Assembly (NCBI RefSeq): GCF_011064615.1
Contig: NZ_JAALJH010000047.1
Location: forward strand, 1-64,000
Direction of reading: 5' to 3'
Length of the DNA stretch: 64,000 bases
From: Aquisphaera insulae
GTDB taxonomy: Bacteria; Planctomycetota; Planctomycetia; Isosphaerales; Isosphaeraceae
Shown here: one piece after another, positions 1-6,451 of the stretch
Numbering within the stretch: position 1 is the stretch's first letter
Layout: each line of letters begins with the position of its first letter
Made by a program: the position numbers and the translations under genes
The notes under the pieces: model-generated
Databases searched by the model: none
What the model saw: only the letters and a program-made list of their open reading frames with translations
Told to the model about the DNA's origin: nothing

Positions 1-385
1 ATCTCGAGGATCCGCCTACAAATACCCTTCTCCTGATGCGAAAGCACCTTACATCAAAAAACACGGCCTCAGGGCAAAGCCAATTTTCCTCTCCCTCGCC
101 GGCCCGCGTCTGCTCCGCGCGGGCCGGCGCGTTCACGTCCTGGCACCGACTCTCGAATTGGAAAAGAGCGACCTTCGAGGCCGAGGCGCGTCCTGAGTGC
201 GCACCCCGCCCTATCAATAGAATCCCGAAAAATCGCCTTCCAGTTTCACCATTCCGGACGAATTCTCCAATTTCCGCGATTTGCCCCATTTCAGGTCCGG
301 TAGCAAGGTCATGTGGCCGAACCGCTCCGGGGCAGTCCGGCGGAACGGGCAAGAGCGTCTTGAAGAACGAAGCGCGAGTGGTCAG
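1..385. other. Leader region left of the cassette array, no supported gene
   Basis: No coding frame here looks like a real protein; the long open frames are Ser/Arg-rich and lack a ribosome site. The segment carries a perfect 12-bp inverted repeat (97-108 with 118-129, loop 9 nt) that could end transcription of a gene lying left of the window, but no T-tract follows it. By position this is where the integron leader, cassette promoter and attI region would be expected. No integrase fragment was recognised. Confidence 0.4.
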
Positions 386-415
386 GTTAGGGAAGCGGGA
401 ACTTGGTCGTTAGGC
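386..415 (+). other. Left boundary recombination site, attI-like or truncated attC
   Basis: Two direct GTTAGG cores, GTTAGGG at 386-392 and GTTAGGC at 409-415, lie 23 bp apart immediately before the first cassette gene. The second matches the GTTRRRY crossover core used by integron integrases. No complementary 5' palindrome arm is found upstream, which argues for attI. However, the nine bases before the core (acttggtcg) closely match the 3' end of the attC sites, which argues for a truncated attC. The choice cannot be settled from this window. Confidence 0.5.
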
Positions 416-422
416 GGCTCAC

Positions 423-854
423 ATGGAAGGCGTCTCCGACGTGGACAGCTTCACCATCAACGGCTCCAAGTTCGGCATCGACGGCAACAAATCACGCCTT
501 GCCTTCGCCCGAACTGCGGGCGGTACTTTTACGATGGACCTCATCGTCTACGGTGAACCTTCGACCTATGCCAGACTGGCAGAAGGCCCCGCTTGGTCCT
601 GGTCTCTGTACCCGCCCAAGTTCTATCTGAACGATTACCCCGTTCCGAACGCTGATGGCTTCGTGGTCCATCTGACCGCTGAGGACTACGAGGACTACGA
701 CACGGCGATCTACATGATGGAACACAACCCGATCGAGTCCGTGGTGGTAAGGGTCACGCACGGTTCCAGGGTTGAAGCCCGCGGCAAAGTGGCATTGTCG
801 GGCAGGATGGTCGAGTTCTCAATCTGCTGGACTGCTGCCGAAGCCGCCGCCTGA
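423..854 (+). CDS. Cassette 1: hypothetical protein
   Basis: A 143-residue soluble protein with ordinary composition, starting eight bases after the GTTAGGC core and stopping inside the 5' core of the next attC, exactly the layout of an integron cassette. It has no signal peptide or membrane segment. The middle is acidic and aromatic (DYEDYDTAIYMME) and the end is a beta-rich stretch. I do not recognise the family. There is no strong Shine-Dalgarno before the ATG, as is common in cassette genes. Confidence 0.7.
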   Translation: MEGVSDVDSFTINGSKFGIDGNKSRLAFARTAGGTFTMDLIVYGEPSTYARLAEGPAWSWSLYPPKFYLNDYPVPNADGFVVHLTAEDYEDYDTAIYMMEHNPIESVVVRVTHGSRVEARGKVALSGRMVEFSICWTAAEAAA

Positions 855-947
855 TCTCACGCTGCATCGAACCCGGCCCGCCGCGGCGGCTTCTGGTCAG
901 TCAACGGTACACTCGGCGGGCCGGTCCGCTGAGCCTGGTCGTTAGGC
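849..947 (+). repeat. attC site 1
   Basis: The 5' core is GCCTGAT (slightly off consensus) and the 3' core is a perfect GTTAGGC. The arms cggcccgccg and cggcgggccg pair, followed by the shared gtccgctgag...tggtc segment found in nearly all sites of the array. Confidence 0.85.
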
Positions 948-962
948 GGTGGGAGACAAGCC

Positions 963-1358
963 ATGGCCGAATCCGCAGCGATCGACGCCATCCGCTCGAA
1001 CGCCGCTCTCGTCCGCAGCGTCGCCCGCGACCAGCTCGGCGAGGAGCTCGCTTACGACGAGCAAGCCGTCCGCTGGCTCGACGGCTACATCCAGCGGCAG
1101 CACCAGTCTGGCGACCGAGCCGATCGCGACGCCTTGGTCAGCACCCTTGGTTCCTTCCTCGGCGAATGCCTCGTCCACAGCTTCGGCGGCCACTGGGCGA
1201 TCATCGATGGATCGTGGGGGATTCGCTTCGACGAGAAGAATGCCGCTTTCCCGTTCGCCAAGGTCGCCAAACAGTTGGAGAACGGCTCGGCGGATTCGGT
1301 CCTGAGCTTCTTCACCGTGATCCCGATCGTATCCCGGCCGGCCGGAGGCACCGCCTAA
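963..1358 (+). CDS. Cassette 2: DUF3806-like hypothetical protein
   Basis: A 131-residue soluble protein. Residues about 25-70 are helical and charged; then comes LGSFLGECLVHSFGGHW and an NAAFPFAKVAKQLENG block followed by DSVLSFFTVIP. This order resembles my memory of DUF3806-type proteins, but I cannot confirm the assignment. Function is unknown. The start is the ATG 16 bases after the attC 1 core; the TAA stop lies inside the GCCTAAC core of attC 2, a hallmark of cassette genes. Confidence 0.75.
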   Translation: MAESAAIDAIRSNAALVRSVARDQLGEELAYDEQAVRWLDGYIQRQHQSGDRADRDALVSTLGSFLGECLVHSFGGHWAIIDGSWGIRFDEKNAAFPFAKVAKQLENGSADSVLSFFTVIPIVSRPAGGTA

Positions 1359-1453
1359 CCTCGTGCTGCATCGGCCCCCGAACCTGCGCCGGACTTTTAG
1401 TGCTATTATCGTGTTACTCGGCGGTGCAGGGCCGCTGAGCTTCGTTGTTAGGC
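1353..1453 (+). repeat. attC site 2
   Basis: Perfect GCCTAAC and GTTAGGC cores bound a 101-bp imperfect palindrome. The apical part contains TGCTATTAT at 1401-1409, a motif repeated in several other sites of this array. Confidence 0.9.
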
Positions 1454-1469
1454 GGCGGGGGCTCCCCGT

Positions 1470-1835
1470 GTGTCGTGGTATCTGACGATTCGCCGCGATG
1501 CCGCGTACTCCGAGTCTGTGCCGGCCAGCCGGGCCATCGGCCTGCTCGCGGGGCTGTCCGAACTCCGTCAGTCCGGCCCGGCATCCTTCGAGGGCGCGCC
1601 GGGCATGCCCTGGGTTCACGCCATCGTCGCTCAGGCCGGATCCTCCGGCAACTATGCCGTCGGCGATTGTGCCCTGTCGTCGGTAAACGTCATCGAACTG
1701 GTCTGCTCGTATTCCGAGGACGCGGCCTGGTACGACGCCCTGGCGGGCCGCATCGCCCGTGCGTTGGGCTGGGCGGCGGTCGAGGAGCATGAAGACCGAC
1801 AGGTGTGGCCGCCGCGAGACTCGGCCGCCGTCTAA
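1470..1835 (+). CDS. Cassette 3: hypothetical protein (MSWYL family)
   Basis: A 121-residue protein starting at GTG and reading MSWYLTIRRD. It contains an APGMPWVHAIVA segment, a NYAVGD turn and an ELVCSYSEDAAWYDALA helix, ending in EEHEDRQVWPP. I recall similar unnamed proteins in other planctomycetes and myxobacteria but no function. It has no signal peptide. The stop codon lies in the 5' core of attC 3. The frame choice is supported by the balanced composition compared with the arginine-rich overlapping frames. Confidence 0.75.
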   Translation: MSWYLTIRRDAAYSESVPASRAIGLLAGLSELRQSGPASFEGAPGMPWVHAIVAQAGSSGNYAVGDCALSSVNVIELVCSYSEDAAWYDALAGRIARALGWAAVEEHEDRQVWPPRDSAAV

Positions 1836-1931
1836 CCTCGCGCCGCGGCGGCCCCCCGCACCGCCGCGGTGTCTTCCGTGCTATCATCGCGTAACTCGGC
1901 GGTGCGGGTCCGCTGAGTTTGGCTGTTAGGC
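1830..1931 (+). repeat. attC site 3
   Basis: 5' core GTCTAAC, 3' core GTTAGGC, 102 bp. Arms ccgcaccgccg and cggcggtgcggg pair. The loop carries TGCTATCAT at 1879-1887. Confidence 0.9.
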
Positions 1932-1962
1932 AACAACAAAGGCACCTCGTGGAGTGATCGAC

Positions 1963-2250
1963 ATGCGACGATCCATCCCGCTCGCCGCGATCGCGGCGGC
2001 CCTGCTGGCAGCCTGGATTTCCTACGCCTTTGCCCAGGATGCGAAGCGGGGCGGCGGCGATGCCACTCGGGCTTGGGAATATCGGATCGTCGTCCTGACG
2101 GATGTCGTCAACGTTCAGCAGGCGTTCGGGCAGGAGCCCGGAAAGACGGCGGCCGCCATCGAGTCGAAGTTCAACGAACTGGGGCGGGATGGCTGGGATT
2201 ATTGCGGCGAGTGGCCAGGCGTGGCGGTATTCAAGCGACCGAAGCCTTGA
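1963..2250 (+). CDS. Cassette 4: secreted DUF4177-like small protein
   Basis: A 95-residue protein with a clear signal peptide (MRRSIPLAAIAAALLAAWISYAF, likely cleavage after YAFAQ) followed by a DUF4177-type domain: WEYRIVVL near the start, then a helix FNELGRDGWDY and a final VAVFKRP strand. DUF4177 proteins are small alpha/beta modules of unknown function. The ATG at 1963 is chosen over the upstream GTG because a GGAG motif lies about eight bases before it and the signal peptide begins properly there. It sits between attC 3 and attC 4. Confidence 0.8.
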   Translation: MRRSIPLAAIAAALLAAWISYAFAQDAKRGGGDATRAWEYRIVVLTDVVNVQQAFGQEPGKTAAAIESKFNELGRDGWDYCGEWPGVAVFKRPKP

Positions 2251-2253
2251 GCC

Positions 2254-2356
2254 GCCTGACCTCGCGCCGCAGCGGAACCGGCCCATCGCGGGCGCAATCG
2301 GTCGTTCATGTAGCTTATCGTCGGTGGTGCGGGCCCGCTGAGCTTGGTCCTTAGGC
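2254..2356 (+). repeat. attC site 4 (imperfect cores)
   Basis: 5' core GCCTGAC, 3' core CTTAGGC. The crossover G of the 3' core is replaced by C, which should weaken recombination if the sequence is right. The arms and the ggcccgctgagcttgg segment are conserved. Confidence 0.8.
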
Positions 2357-2376
2357 AAAGGGAGCAACGCGAGTCG

Positions 2377-2724
2377 ATGACACGTCTTCGGGGAGCGATG
2401 GCCGGCCTCGTCGGTCCGCCAGTGGCGGTTACTACCATCGGTGCTGCCCTCGGCTTCGTCTGCGGTTGGGCTCCGTGCCACGGCGTCCCTTTCTCGTTCA
2501 GCGGTGCCTACTTCGGGGCGCTCGTCTTCGTCTGGTTTTTCGGGCTGCCGTCCGCAGTACTCGGCGTCGCCATCGGGGCGGCCTTCTCCCACGGCCTGCG
2601 CGGCTTGAGTATCGGCATGATGATGGCTGTGGTAGCGGCCTTGGCGGTGGCCCTCGGCCTCACGGTGCCGTACCTCCTGCCGGCTAGGGGCGCGGAACTC
2701 GCCCCCGTCGTCGCCGATCCGTAG
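2377..2724 (+). CDS. Cassette 5: small integral membrane protein
   Basis: A 115-residue hydrophobic protein with three to four predicted membrane helices (about residues 8-28, 36-70 and 80-104) separated by short Gly/Ser turns, and a CGWAPCHG loop between the first and second. No family recognised. The ATG at 2377 is preceded by GGGAG at suitable spacing; the frame stays open further left but runs into the attC. The gene is followed within a few bases by attC 5. Confidence 0.75.
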   Translation: MTRLRGAMAGLVGPPVAVTTIGAALGFVCGWAPCHGVPFSFSGAYFGALVFVWFFGLPSAVLGVAIGAAFSHGLRGLSIGMMMAVVAALAVALGLTVPYLLPARGAELAPVVADP

Positions 2725-2728
2725 CGCC

Positions 2729-2827
2729 GCCTACCTCGCGCTGCAGCGGACCCCGCACCGCGGCGGCGTTCTCCGTGATCTCATCGCTCGCTCGGCGGTG
2801 CGGGGCCGCTGAGCTTTGGCGTTAGGC
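2729..2827 (+). repeat. attC site 5
   Basis: 5' core GCCTACC (one base off), 3' core GTTAGGC. Long complementary arms ccccgcaccg and cggtgcgggg. Loop motif TGATCTCAT at 2776-2784. Confidence 0.88.
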
Positions 2828-2841
2828 GGCGGAGGGCACCC

Positions 2842-3327
2842 TTGACGTACGAGGTTTTCGAGGAGGATCGGCCGTCGTACCTCCCGTCGTACATCATGAG
2901 CGCGTTCTTGCTCGTCGCCGTCGTGTCGGTCGCCGACAAGGTGCCGGCGTGGCCCCCGGCCCCTGCCACGGTCTTCCTCGCCATCTGGTTCGGCGTCCTC
3001 TTCTACTGGATCGCCCGGAGCGCCAGCCAGCAGAGGGTGTTCAGCTCTCACCGGCTGTCCGTCACGGCCACCGCGTACCGGCACTCGTTCCGTTACGCGG
3101 TGGCGGAGGCCACTCACGTCGAATTGCCGCTGTCCGAGATCACGGAGGTTCGGATCACCGCCGACGAACCGCGTCTGATCGAGGTGACCGGGGTGTCGGA
3201 CTCGGACCTCTGCTTCCTGCCGGCGTCCGCGGATATCGGGCAACTCGTCGCCGCGATCAAGGCAGGCAACCCTGGGGTGCGGGTCATCGCCGAACCAGGC
3301 GCTGCAGCAGACGTCGGGGCACGATAG
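2842..3327 (+). CDS. Cassette 6: membrane protein with PH-like cytosolic domain
   Basis: A 161-residue protein starting with TTG, chosen because a GGAGG lies seven bases upstream and directly follows the attC core. Two membrane helices (about residues 15-32 and 43-59) precede a beta-rich domain (VTATAYRHSFRY, LPLSEITEVRITADEPRLIEVTG) resembling bacterial PH-like membrane proteins. That resemblance is inferred from pattern only. The 3' end runs into a degraded attC. Confidence 0.7.
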   Translation: MTYEVFEEDRPSYLPSYIMSAFLLVAVVSVADKVPAWPPAPATVFLAIWFGVLFYWIARSASQQRVFSSHRLSVTATAYRHSFRYAVAEATHVELPLSEITEVRITADEPRLIEVTGVSDSDLCFLPASADIGQLVAAIKAGNPGVRVIAEPGAAADVGAR

Positions 3328-3384
3328 GTTTCTGAGACTTCATGCTCGCCGTGGCCCCGCCGCTGCTGAGCTGAGTCGTTAGGC
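3328..3384 (+). repeat. Degenerate attC site 6 (3' half only)
   Basis: Only the 3' part, ctgctgagctgagtc followed by GTTAGGC at 3378-3384, is recognisable. The 5' core has been lost or the site is shortened. Confidence 0.65.
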
Positions 3385-3514
3385 GGCCCTGGTTACCGGG
3401 ACAAAGACGCCTTGGGGCTGCGTCCTGTGGGCGTCATCGAGACGTGCGAAATTGAGCGGTGGCTGGTGGTCATGCGGCGCGGCGTCACGTGGTGAAAGCG
3501 GCCTGGAGTCGGCC
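3385..3514 (+). other. Cassette 7: short cassette without a clear gene
   Basis: Between attC 6 and attC 7 there are only 130 bases. One frame is open from the attC to a TGA at 3493-3495, with GTG at 3427 or TTG at 3412 as possible starts (22-27 codons), but no Shine-Dalgarno supports it. This could be a promoter or RNA cassette, a tiny-peptide cassette or an eroded gene. Confidence 0.5.
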
Positions 3515-3613
3515 GACTAACCTGTCGCTGAAGCCGACCCGGCCACGCGGGCGGTTTGTGGTCATTCGAGCGGTTCCGGTACGTGGCCGGTCCGCCGAGC
3601 TTTTCTGTTAGGC
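3515..3613 (+). repeat. attC site 7
   Basis: 5' core GACTAAC, 3' core GTTAGGC, 99 bp, with arms around ccggccacgcg and cgtggccgg. The apical part differs from the other sites, so this cassette may have a different origin. Confidence 0.85.
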
Positions 3614-3628
3614 GGCGTCAGTCCTCCG

Positions 3629-3861
3629 ATGCTCGCGTGGCTCAGGAAGCGTCGTCTCCGCGTTGGTCGCGAGGTCGTCCGCTGGCCGGCGAAGGACCTC
3701 CGCGAGGATCTCCTCATCGCCGATGTGTCGCGGCTCTCTGAAGGTCTTGTCGGCGTGCGTCGCCGTCGCTACGGTGTCTATCGGCGCGTGGGGCCGCCCC
3801 CGCCGTACCCTGAGGATGTCGAGTATGTCGGCCTGTCCTCCGTGCGAGGCCGACGCCTAAC
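3629..3861 (+). CDS. Cassette 8: basic small protein, 3' end uncertain
   Basis: The ATG at 3629, 15 bases after the attC 7 core, opens a plausible frame (MLAWLRKRRLRVGREVVRW, then KDLREDLLIADVSRLSEGLVGV and a proline-rich tail). Unlike the other cassettes this frame does not stop at the attC; it passes through it and on to 4162, inside the next gene. An alternative frame (3663-3860) stops in the attC core but is Ser/Arg-rich and looks like a shadow. I infer a frameshift or a lost stop near the end, and give the cassette-limited part only. Confidence 0.45.
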
Positions 3862-3953
3862 CTCGCGCTGCAGTGGACCTGGACCGCCGCGGCGTGTGTG
3901 GCGAGATCGAATCTCGGCTTGGCGGGCCGGTCCATTGAGCTTTGTCGTTAGGC
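3855..3953 (+). repeat. attC site 8
   Basis: Perfect GCCTAAC and GTTAGGC cores. The outer stem follows the common pattern (gcagtggacc with ggtccattgag), while the apical part differs from the neighbours. Confidence 0.9.
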
Positions 3954-3966
3954 GGCGGAGAAGCCG

Positions 3967-4455
3967 ATGCGAATCACCTGGAACGAACTCACCGTCAGCC
4001 CTTACGACCTGGACCTGGATGGGCTCTTGTGCGAATGGCGATGGCTCGTCGATGAGACGTTCCATCCCGTCGTCATCAGCGCCCTTGGCGACCTGTTCCT
4101 CCGGCACGACGACGGCCGCATCTTCTGGCTCAGTAGCGGGTGGGGCCAGCTCGCAGAGGTAGCCAGGGATGCCGACGAGTTCAAGCAATTCATGGTTCGG
4201 CCTGAGAATGCCGGGGCCTGGTTCATGCCTAACCTCGTCGGCGACATCCTGACGCAAGGCCAGAGGCTCAGCCCCGGCCAGTGTTTCGGGTACAAGGTCC
4301 CCCCGGTTCTCGGGGGTGAGTTCAAGCCCGACAACTTCGAGCCGACCGACTTGCAGGTGCATTTCGGCATCCTGGGGCAGATCCATCGCCAGGTCAAGGA
4401 CTTGCCGACCGGCACGCCGATCAGTGAAATCAAGATCGAGGGCTTCGACGGCTAG
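3967..4455 (+). CDS. Cassette 9: Tdi1/DUF1851-type immunity-like protein
   Basis: A 162-residue cytosolic protein. Its centre and C-terminus carry GDLFLRHDDGRIFWLSSG, a charged helix, then LSPGQCFGYKVPPVLGG, FEPTDLQVHFGILGQIH and a final VKDLPTGTPI. This order matches the family annotated as T6SS immunity protein Tdi1 C-terminal/DUF1851, whose characterised member neutralises a DNase effector. Immunity function is inferred from family only; no toxin gene lies next to it. GGAG sits seven bases before the ATG. Orphan immunity-like genes are plausible cassette cargo. Confidence 0.8.
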   Translation: MRITWNELTVSPYDLDLDGLLCEWRWLVDETFHPVVISALGDLFLRHDDGRIFWLSSGWGQLAEVARDADEFKQFMVRPENAGAWFMPNLVGDILTQGQRLSPGQCFGYKVPPVLGGEFKPDNFEPTDLQVHFGILGQIHRQVKDLPTGTPISEIKIEGFDG

Positions 4456-4532
4456 CCTCGCGCAGCAGCAGAGTTGGCTCGCCTCGGCGCCCCTCGTGCT
4501 TTCATGTTTCCAGTCTCCGGTGACGGTTGGCG
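4453..4532 (+). repeat. Degenerate attC remnant 9a
   Basis: Begins with GCTAGCC then ctcgcgcagcagcag, like the start of the attC sites, and ends near GTTGGC at 4526-4531. Arms no longer pair well. It leaves a micro-segment of about 40 bases before the next complete site. Confidence 0.4.
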
Positions 4533-4571
4533 ACGGACTTGCCAGAATCAGGAAGCGATGAGAGACCTTCC

Positions 4572-4670
4572 CGCTACCTCCGACTGCAGCGGACCCCGCA
4601 CTGCCGCGGCGCTCTCTGTGCTATCATCGTCACCTCGGCGGTGCGGGTCCGCTGAGCTTGGTGGTTAGGC
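4572..4670 (+). repeat. attC site 9b
   Basis: 5' core CGCTACC, 3' core GTTAGGC. The arms gcagcggacc and ggtccgctgag pair; loop motif TGCTATCAT at 4619-4627. Confidence 0.88.
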
Positions 4671-4681
4671 GGCGGGGCTCG

Positions 4682-5044
4682 ATGCCACACGACCGGCTGA
4701 GCAGCGAAATGGTGCATGCTGTCGTCGCTGGCGATATTTGCCGCGTCATGGCGTTGCTCGACACGGGGATCGACATCGACGCCACGAACGAACACGGCGA
4801 GACGGCGTTCAGCTTCGCCTGCGCGAACAACGCTCTCGGAGTCGCCAAGGCCCTTTATCGGCGTGGTGCCGAGATCAACACGCTCGATGCGGGCGGTGGC
4901 TCACCGCTCGATTGGGCCGTATGTTGGGCGTCGCCAGAGTTCCGCAACTGGCTCATCAGCGTCGGCGGCGAGCGCCGCGACAACAGCTATGAGCCCTGGC
5001 CCTGGCCACCAAAGTCGGAGGGAGCGTGCCCAGGCACCGCCTAA
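4682..5044 (+). CDS. Cassette 10: ankyrin-repeat protein
   Basis: A 120-residue protein with about two and a half ankyrin repeats (residues about 8-95): VHAVVAGDICRVMALLDTGIDIDATNEHGETAFSFA-type helix pairs, a second ALYRRGAEINTLDAGGGSPLDWA repeat, and a capping helix. Ankyrin repeats bind proteins; the partner is unknown. The ATG at 4682 is preferred to in-frame codons inside the attC. It ends with TAA in the GCCTAAC core of attC 10. The acidic/proline tail is unusual but short. Confidence 0.82.
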   Translation: MPHDRLSSEMVHAVVAGDICRVMALLDTGIDIDATNEHGETAFSFACANNALGVAKALYRRGAEINTLDAGGGSPLDWAVCWASPEFRNWLISVGGERRDNSYEPWPWPPKSEGACPGTA

Positions 5045-5138
5045 CCTCGCGCCGCAGCGCCCCCCGCAGCGCCGCGGCGGAACGTCGGAAATCCAAGGTC
5101 TTCTCGGCGGGTGGGTCCGCTGAGATTGGTCGTTAGGT
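5039..5138 (+). repeat. attC site 10
   Basis: 5' core GCCTAAC, 3' core GTTAGGT (still matches GTTRRRY). The apical part is shortened relative to other sites. Confidence 0.87.
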
Positions 5139-5165
5139 GTTATCAGCCAGGAGTGGGCCGTCGCG

Positions 5166-5444
5166 ATGGGCGTCGAATACCGTCTCCGCTTCGCTCACAC
5201 CGACGGAGACGTCGTCGCATCCGTCCTGCGACGGCTCCCCCAATTGCGGGCGCTCGCCTCGCCCGGGGCCTTCGAGCTACGCCTCGCCGGTCCGTCCGAA
5301 GGCCCTCCAGATGCATCGCTGCAAGTCGAGCCTTGCGGCGTGTGCTTCTGCTGGTATGGTGTAGCCGGGCGCGAGTTCCTCGGCACCGTGATTGCCCGCC
5401 TCGTCAGTGAGTTCGGGCCGGTCACGGTCGAGGACTGGGAGTGA
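5166..5444 (+). CDS. Cassette 11: small hypothetical protein
   Basis: A 92-residue soluble protein (MGVEYRLRFAHTD start, LRRLPQLRAL helix, PCGVCFCWYG segment with three cysteines, REFLGTVIARLVSEFGPVTVEDWE end). Family not recognised. The ATG is preceded by AGGAG twelve bases upstream. The stop is two bases before the CCCTAAC core of attC 11. Confidence 0.75.
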   Translation: MGVEYRLRFAHTDGDVVASVLRRLPQLRALASPGAFELRLAGPSEGPPDASLQVEPCGVCFCWYGVAGREFLGTVIARLVSEFGPVTVEDWE

Positions 5445-5445
5445 C

Positions 5446-5541
5446 CCCTAACCTCGCGCTGCCGCGGACCCTCCTCCTGAGGCGCCGTGTGCTATCATCG
5501 CGTATCTCGACGGGTGGGGCCGCTGAGCTTGGTCGTTGGGA
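5446..5541 (+). repeat. attC site 11
   Basis: 5' core CCCTAAC, 3' core GTTGGGA. The last base of the 3' core no longer fits GTTRRRY. Loop motif TGCTATCAT at 5490-5498 is retained. Confidence 0.82.
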
Positions 5542-5557
5542 GACGGAGGCGCGAGTC

Positions 5558-5983
5558 TTGTTGATCAAGCTCAATCGTTTCACCGCCGGCGTTCTGCTCG
5601 TCGCGCTGGCCCCGATCGCTCTGACGATCAGGCTGTTTAACGCGGTGACGGGAAGGGGAAAGAAGCCGTCTTACGTTAGCACCATCGACGGCGATCCGCT
5701 TGAGTATGATGGCGAGCGGCCCATCCTGATCGCGGTCTGGGCCCCCTGGGCGAGCGTGTGGCGGGCCGCGACGGAGCATGTCGTCGAGCAGTTGCGCGAC
5801 GAATTCGGGGGGCGTTGCGAGTTCGCCTACGTCGAATGTGCCGGCCGTTCCATCAAGGACGCCTATCGCGCCGATGTCGTGCCCGTCCTGATCCTGCGGA
5901 AGCAGGGGGCGGAGCTGGCCCGCTTCGCGAATACGCTCGAGCCGGAGGCGGTCCGGAAGGCGATCGCGGAGGTTAGCGACTGA
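5558..5983 (+). CDS. Cassette 12: membrane-anchored thioredoxin-fold protein lacking CxxC
   Basis: A 141-residue protein beginning with TTG at 5558 (or 5561), with one N-terminal membrane helix (about residues 8-26) and a thioredoxin-like domain from about 45: ILIAVWAPWASVW in the position where thioredoxins have WAxWCGPC, then a CEFAYVECAG strand, a DVVPVLIL strand with the conserved cis-proline position, and a final ARFANTLEPEAVRKAI helix. The catalytic cysteines are absent, so redox activity is unlikely; a binding or chaperone role is an inference. The next attC is degraded. Confidence 0.72.
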   Translation: MLIKLNRFTAGVLLVALAPIALTIRLFNAVTGRGKKPSYVSTIDGDPLEYDGERPILIAVWAPWASVWRAATEHVVEQLRDEFGGRCEFAYVECAGRSIKDAYRADVVPVLILRKQGAELARFANTLEPEAVRKAIAEVSD

Positions 5984-6070
5984 GCTTCGACGCGCGGTCT
6001 CCGCCCGCCCTGGTCCTTCCCAGGTCGGCCAAACCCACAAGCCCACTCGGCGGCGCGGGCCGGCTCGACG
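5984..6070 (+). repeat. Eroded attC remnant after cassette 12
   Basis: GC-rich partly palindromic sequence with an aagcccactcggcggcgcgg segment like the right arm of attC sites, but no GTTRRRY core. It is inferred to be a decayed site. Confidence 0.3.
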
Positions 6071-6099
6071 GGTGGCCTGCTCGGCGGTAGAATGGTGAC

Positions 6100-6339
6100 A
6101 TGACCGTACAGGCCTTCCGTGAGCTCCTGACGCAGCGTCCGTTCAAGCCGTTCCGGCTCGTCATCTCGAGCGGCCAGAGCTACGAAGTGCGCCATCCTGA
6201 GATGGCCCTGCTCACTCGAACGAGCATCCTGGTCGGCGTCGACATGGCTGACGATGGGGTGCCAGCAGAATTCAAAATCTGTTCCCTCCTCCACGTCACG
6301 GCTATCGAGCCCGCCGAGCGTACGGCTACCCCGGCCTAA
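6100..6339 (+). CDS. Cassette 13: planctomycete small conserved protein
   Basis: A 79-residue soluble protein (FRELLTQRPFKPFRLVISSG, EVRHPEMALLTRT, FKICSLLHVTAIEP). I recall near-identical small proteins in several planctomycete genomes, always unnamed. The compact beta-rich pattern suggests a single small domain. The ATG follows an AT-richer gtagaatggtgac stretch with little ribosome-site character. The stop is in the GCCTAAC core of attC 12, so it is cassette cargo or was captured as such. Confidence 0.78.
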   Translation: MTVQAFRELLTQRPFKPFRLVISSGQSYEVRHPEMALLTRTSILVGVDMADDGVPAEFKICSLLHVTAIEPAERTATPA

Positions 6340-6433
6340 CCTCGCGCTGCAGCGGACCGCGCACCGCCGTCGCGGTTTTCGTGGTGTCATCACTAACTCG
6401 GCGGTGCCGGTCCGCTGAGCTTGATCGTTGGGC
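6334..6433 (+). repeat. attC site 12
   Basis: 5' core GCCTAAC, 3' core GTTGGGC (fits GTTRRRY). Arms gcagcggacc and ggtccgctgag pair. Confidence 0.87.
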
Positions 6434-6451
6434 GGCAATCCTGGGGGCCAG

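Noticed and set aside
1..36. Possible end of an integrase gene
   Set aside because: None of the three + frames resembles the C-terminus of an integron integrase, and too little sequence is available.
97..129. Strong hairpin as an intrinsic terminator
   Set aside because: Perfect 12-bp stem but no T-tract on either strand; mentioned only as possible.
36..413. Open frame of 125 codons at the left edge
   Set aside because: Ser/Arg/Pro-rich composition, no ribosome site and no family pattern; it crosses the recombination site.
942..1790. 282-codon minus-strand open frame
   Set aside because: Shadow of cassettes 2 and 3; it crosses two attC sites and has poor composition.
3663..3860. Alternative cassette 8 frame stopping in the attC core
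   Set aside because: Stop position fits, but composition is Ser/Arg-rich and the competing frame looks more protein-like; kept only as an alternative.
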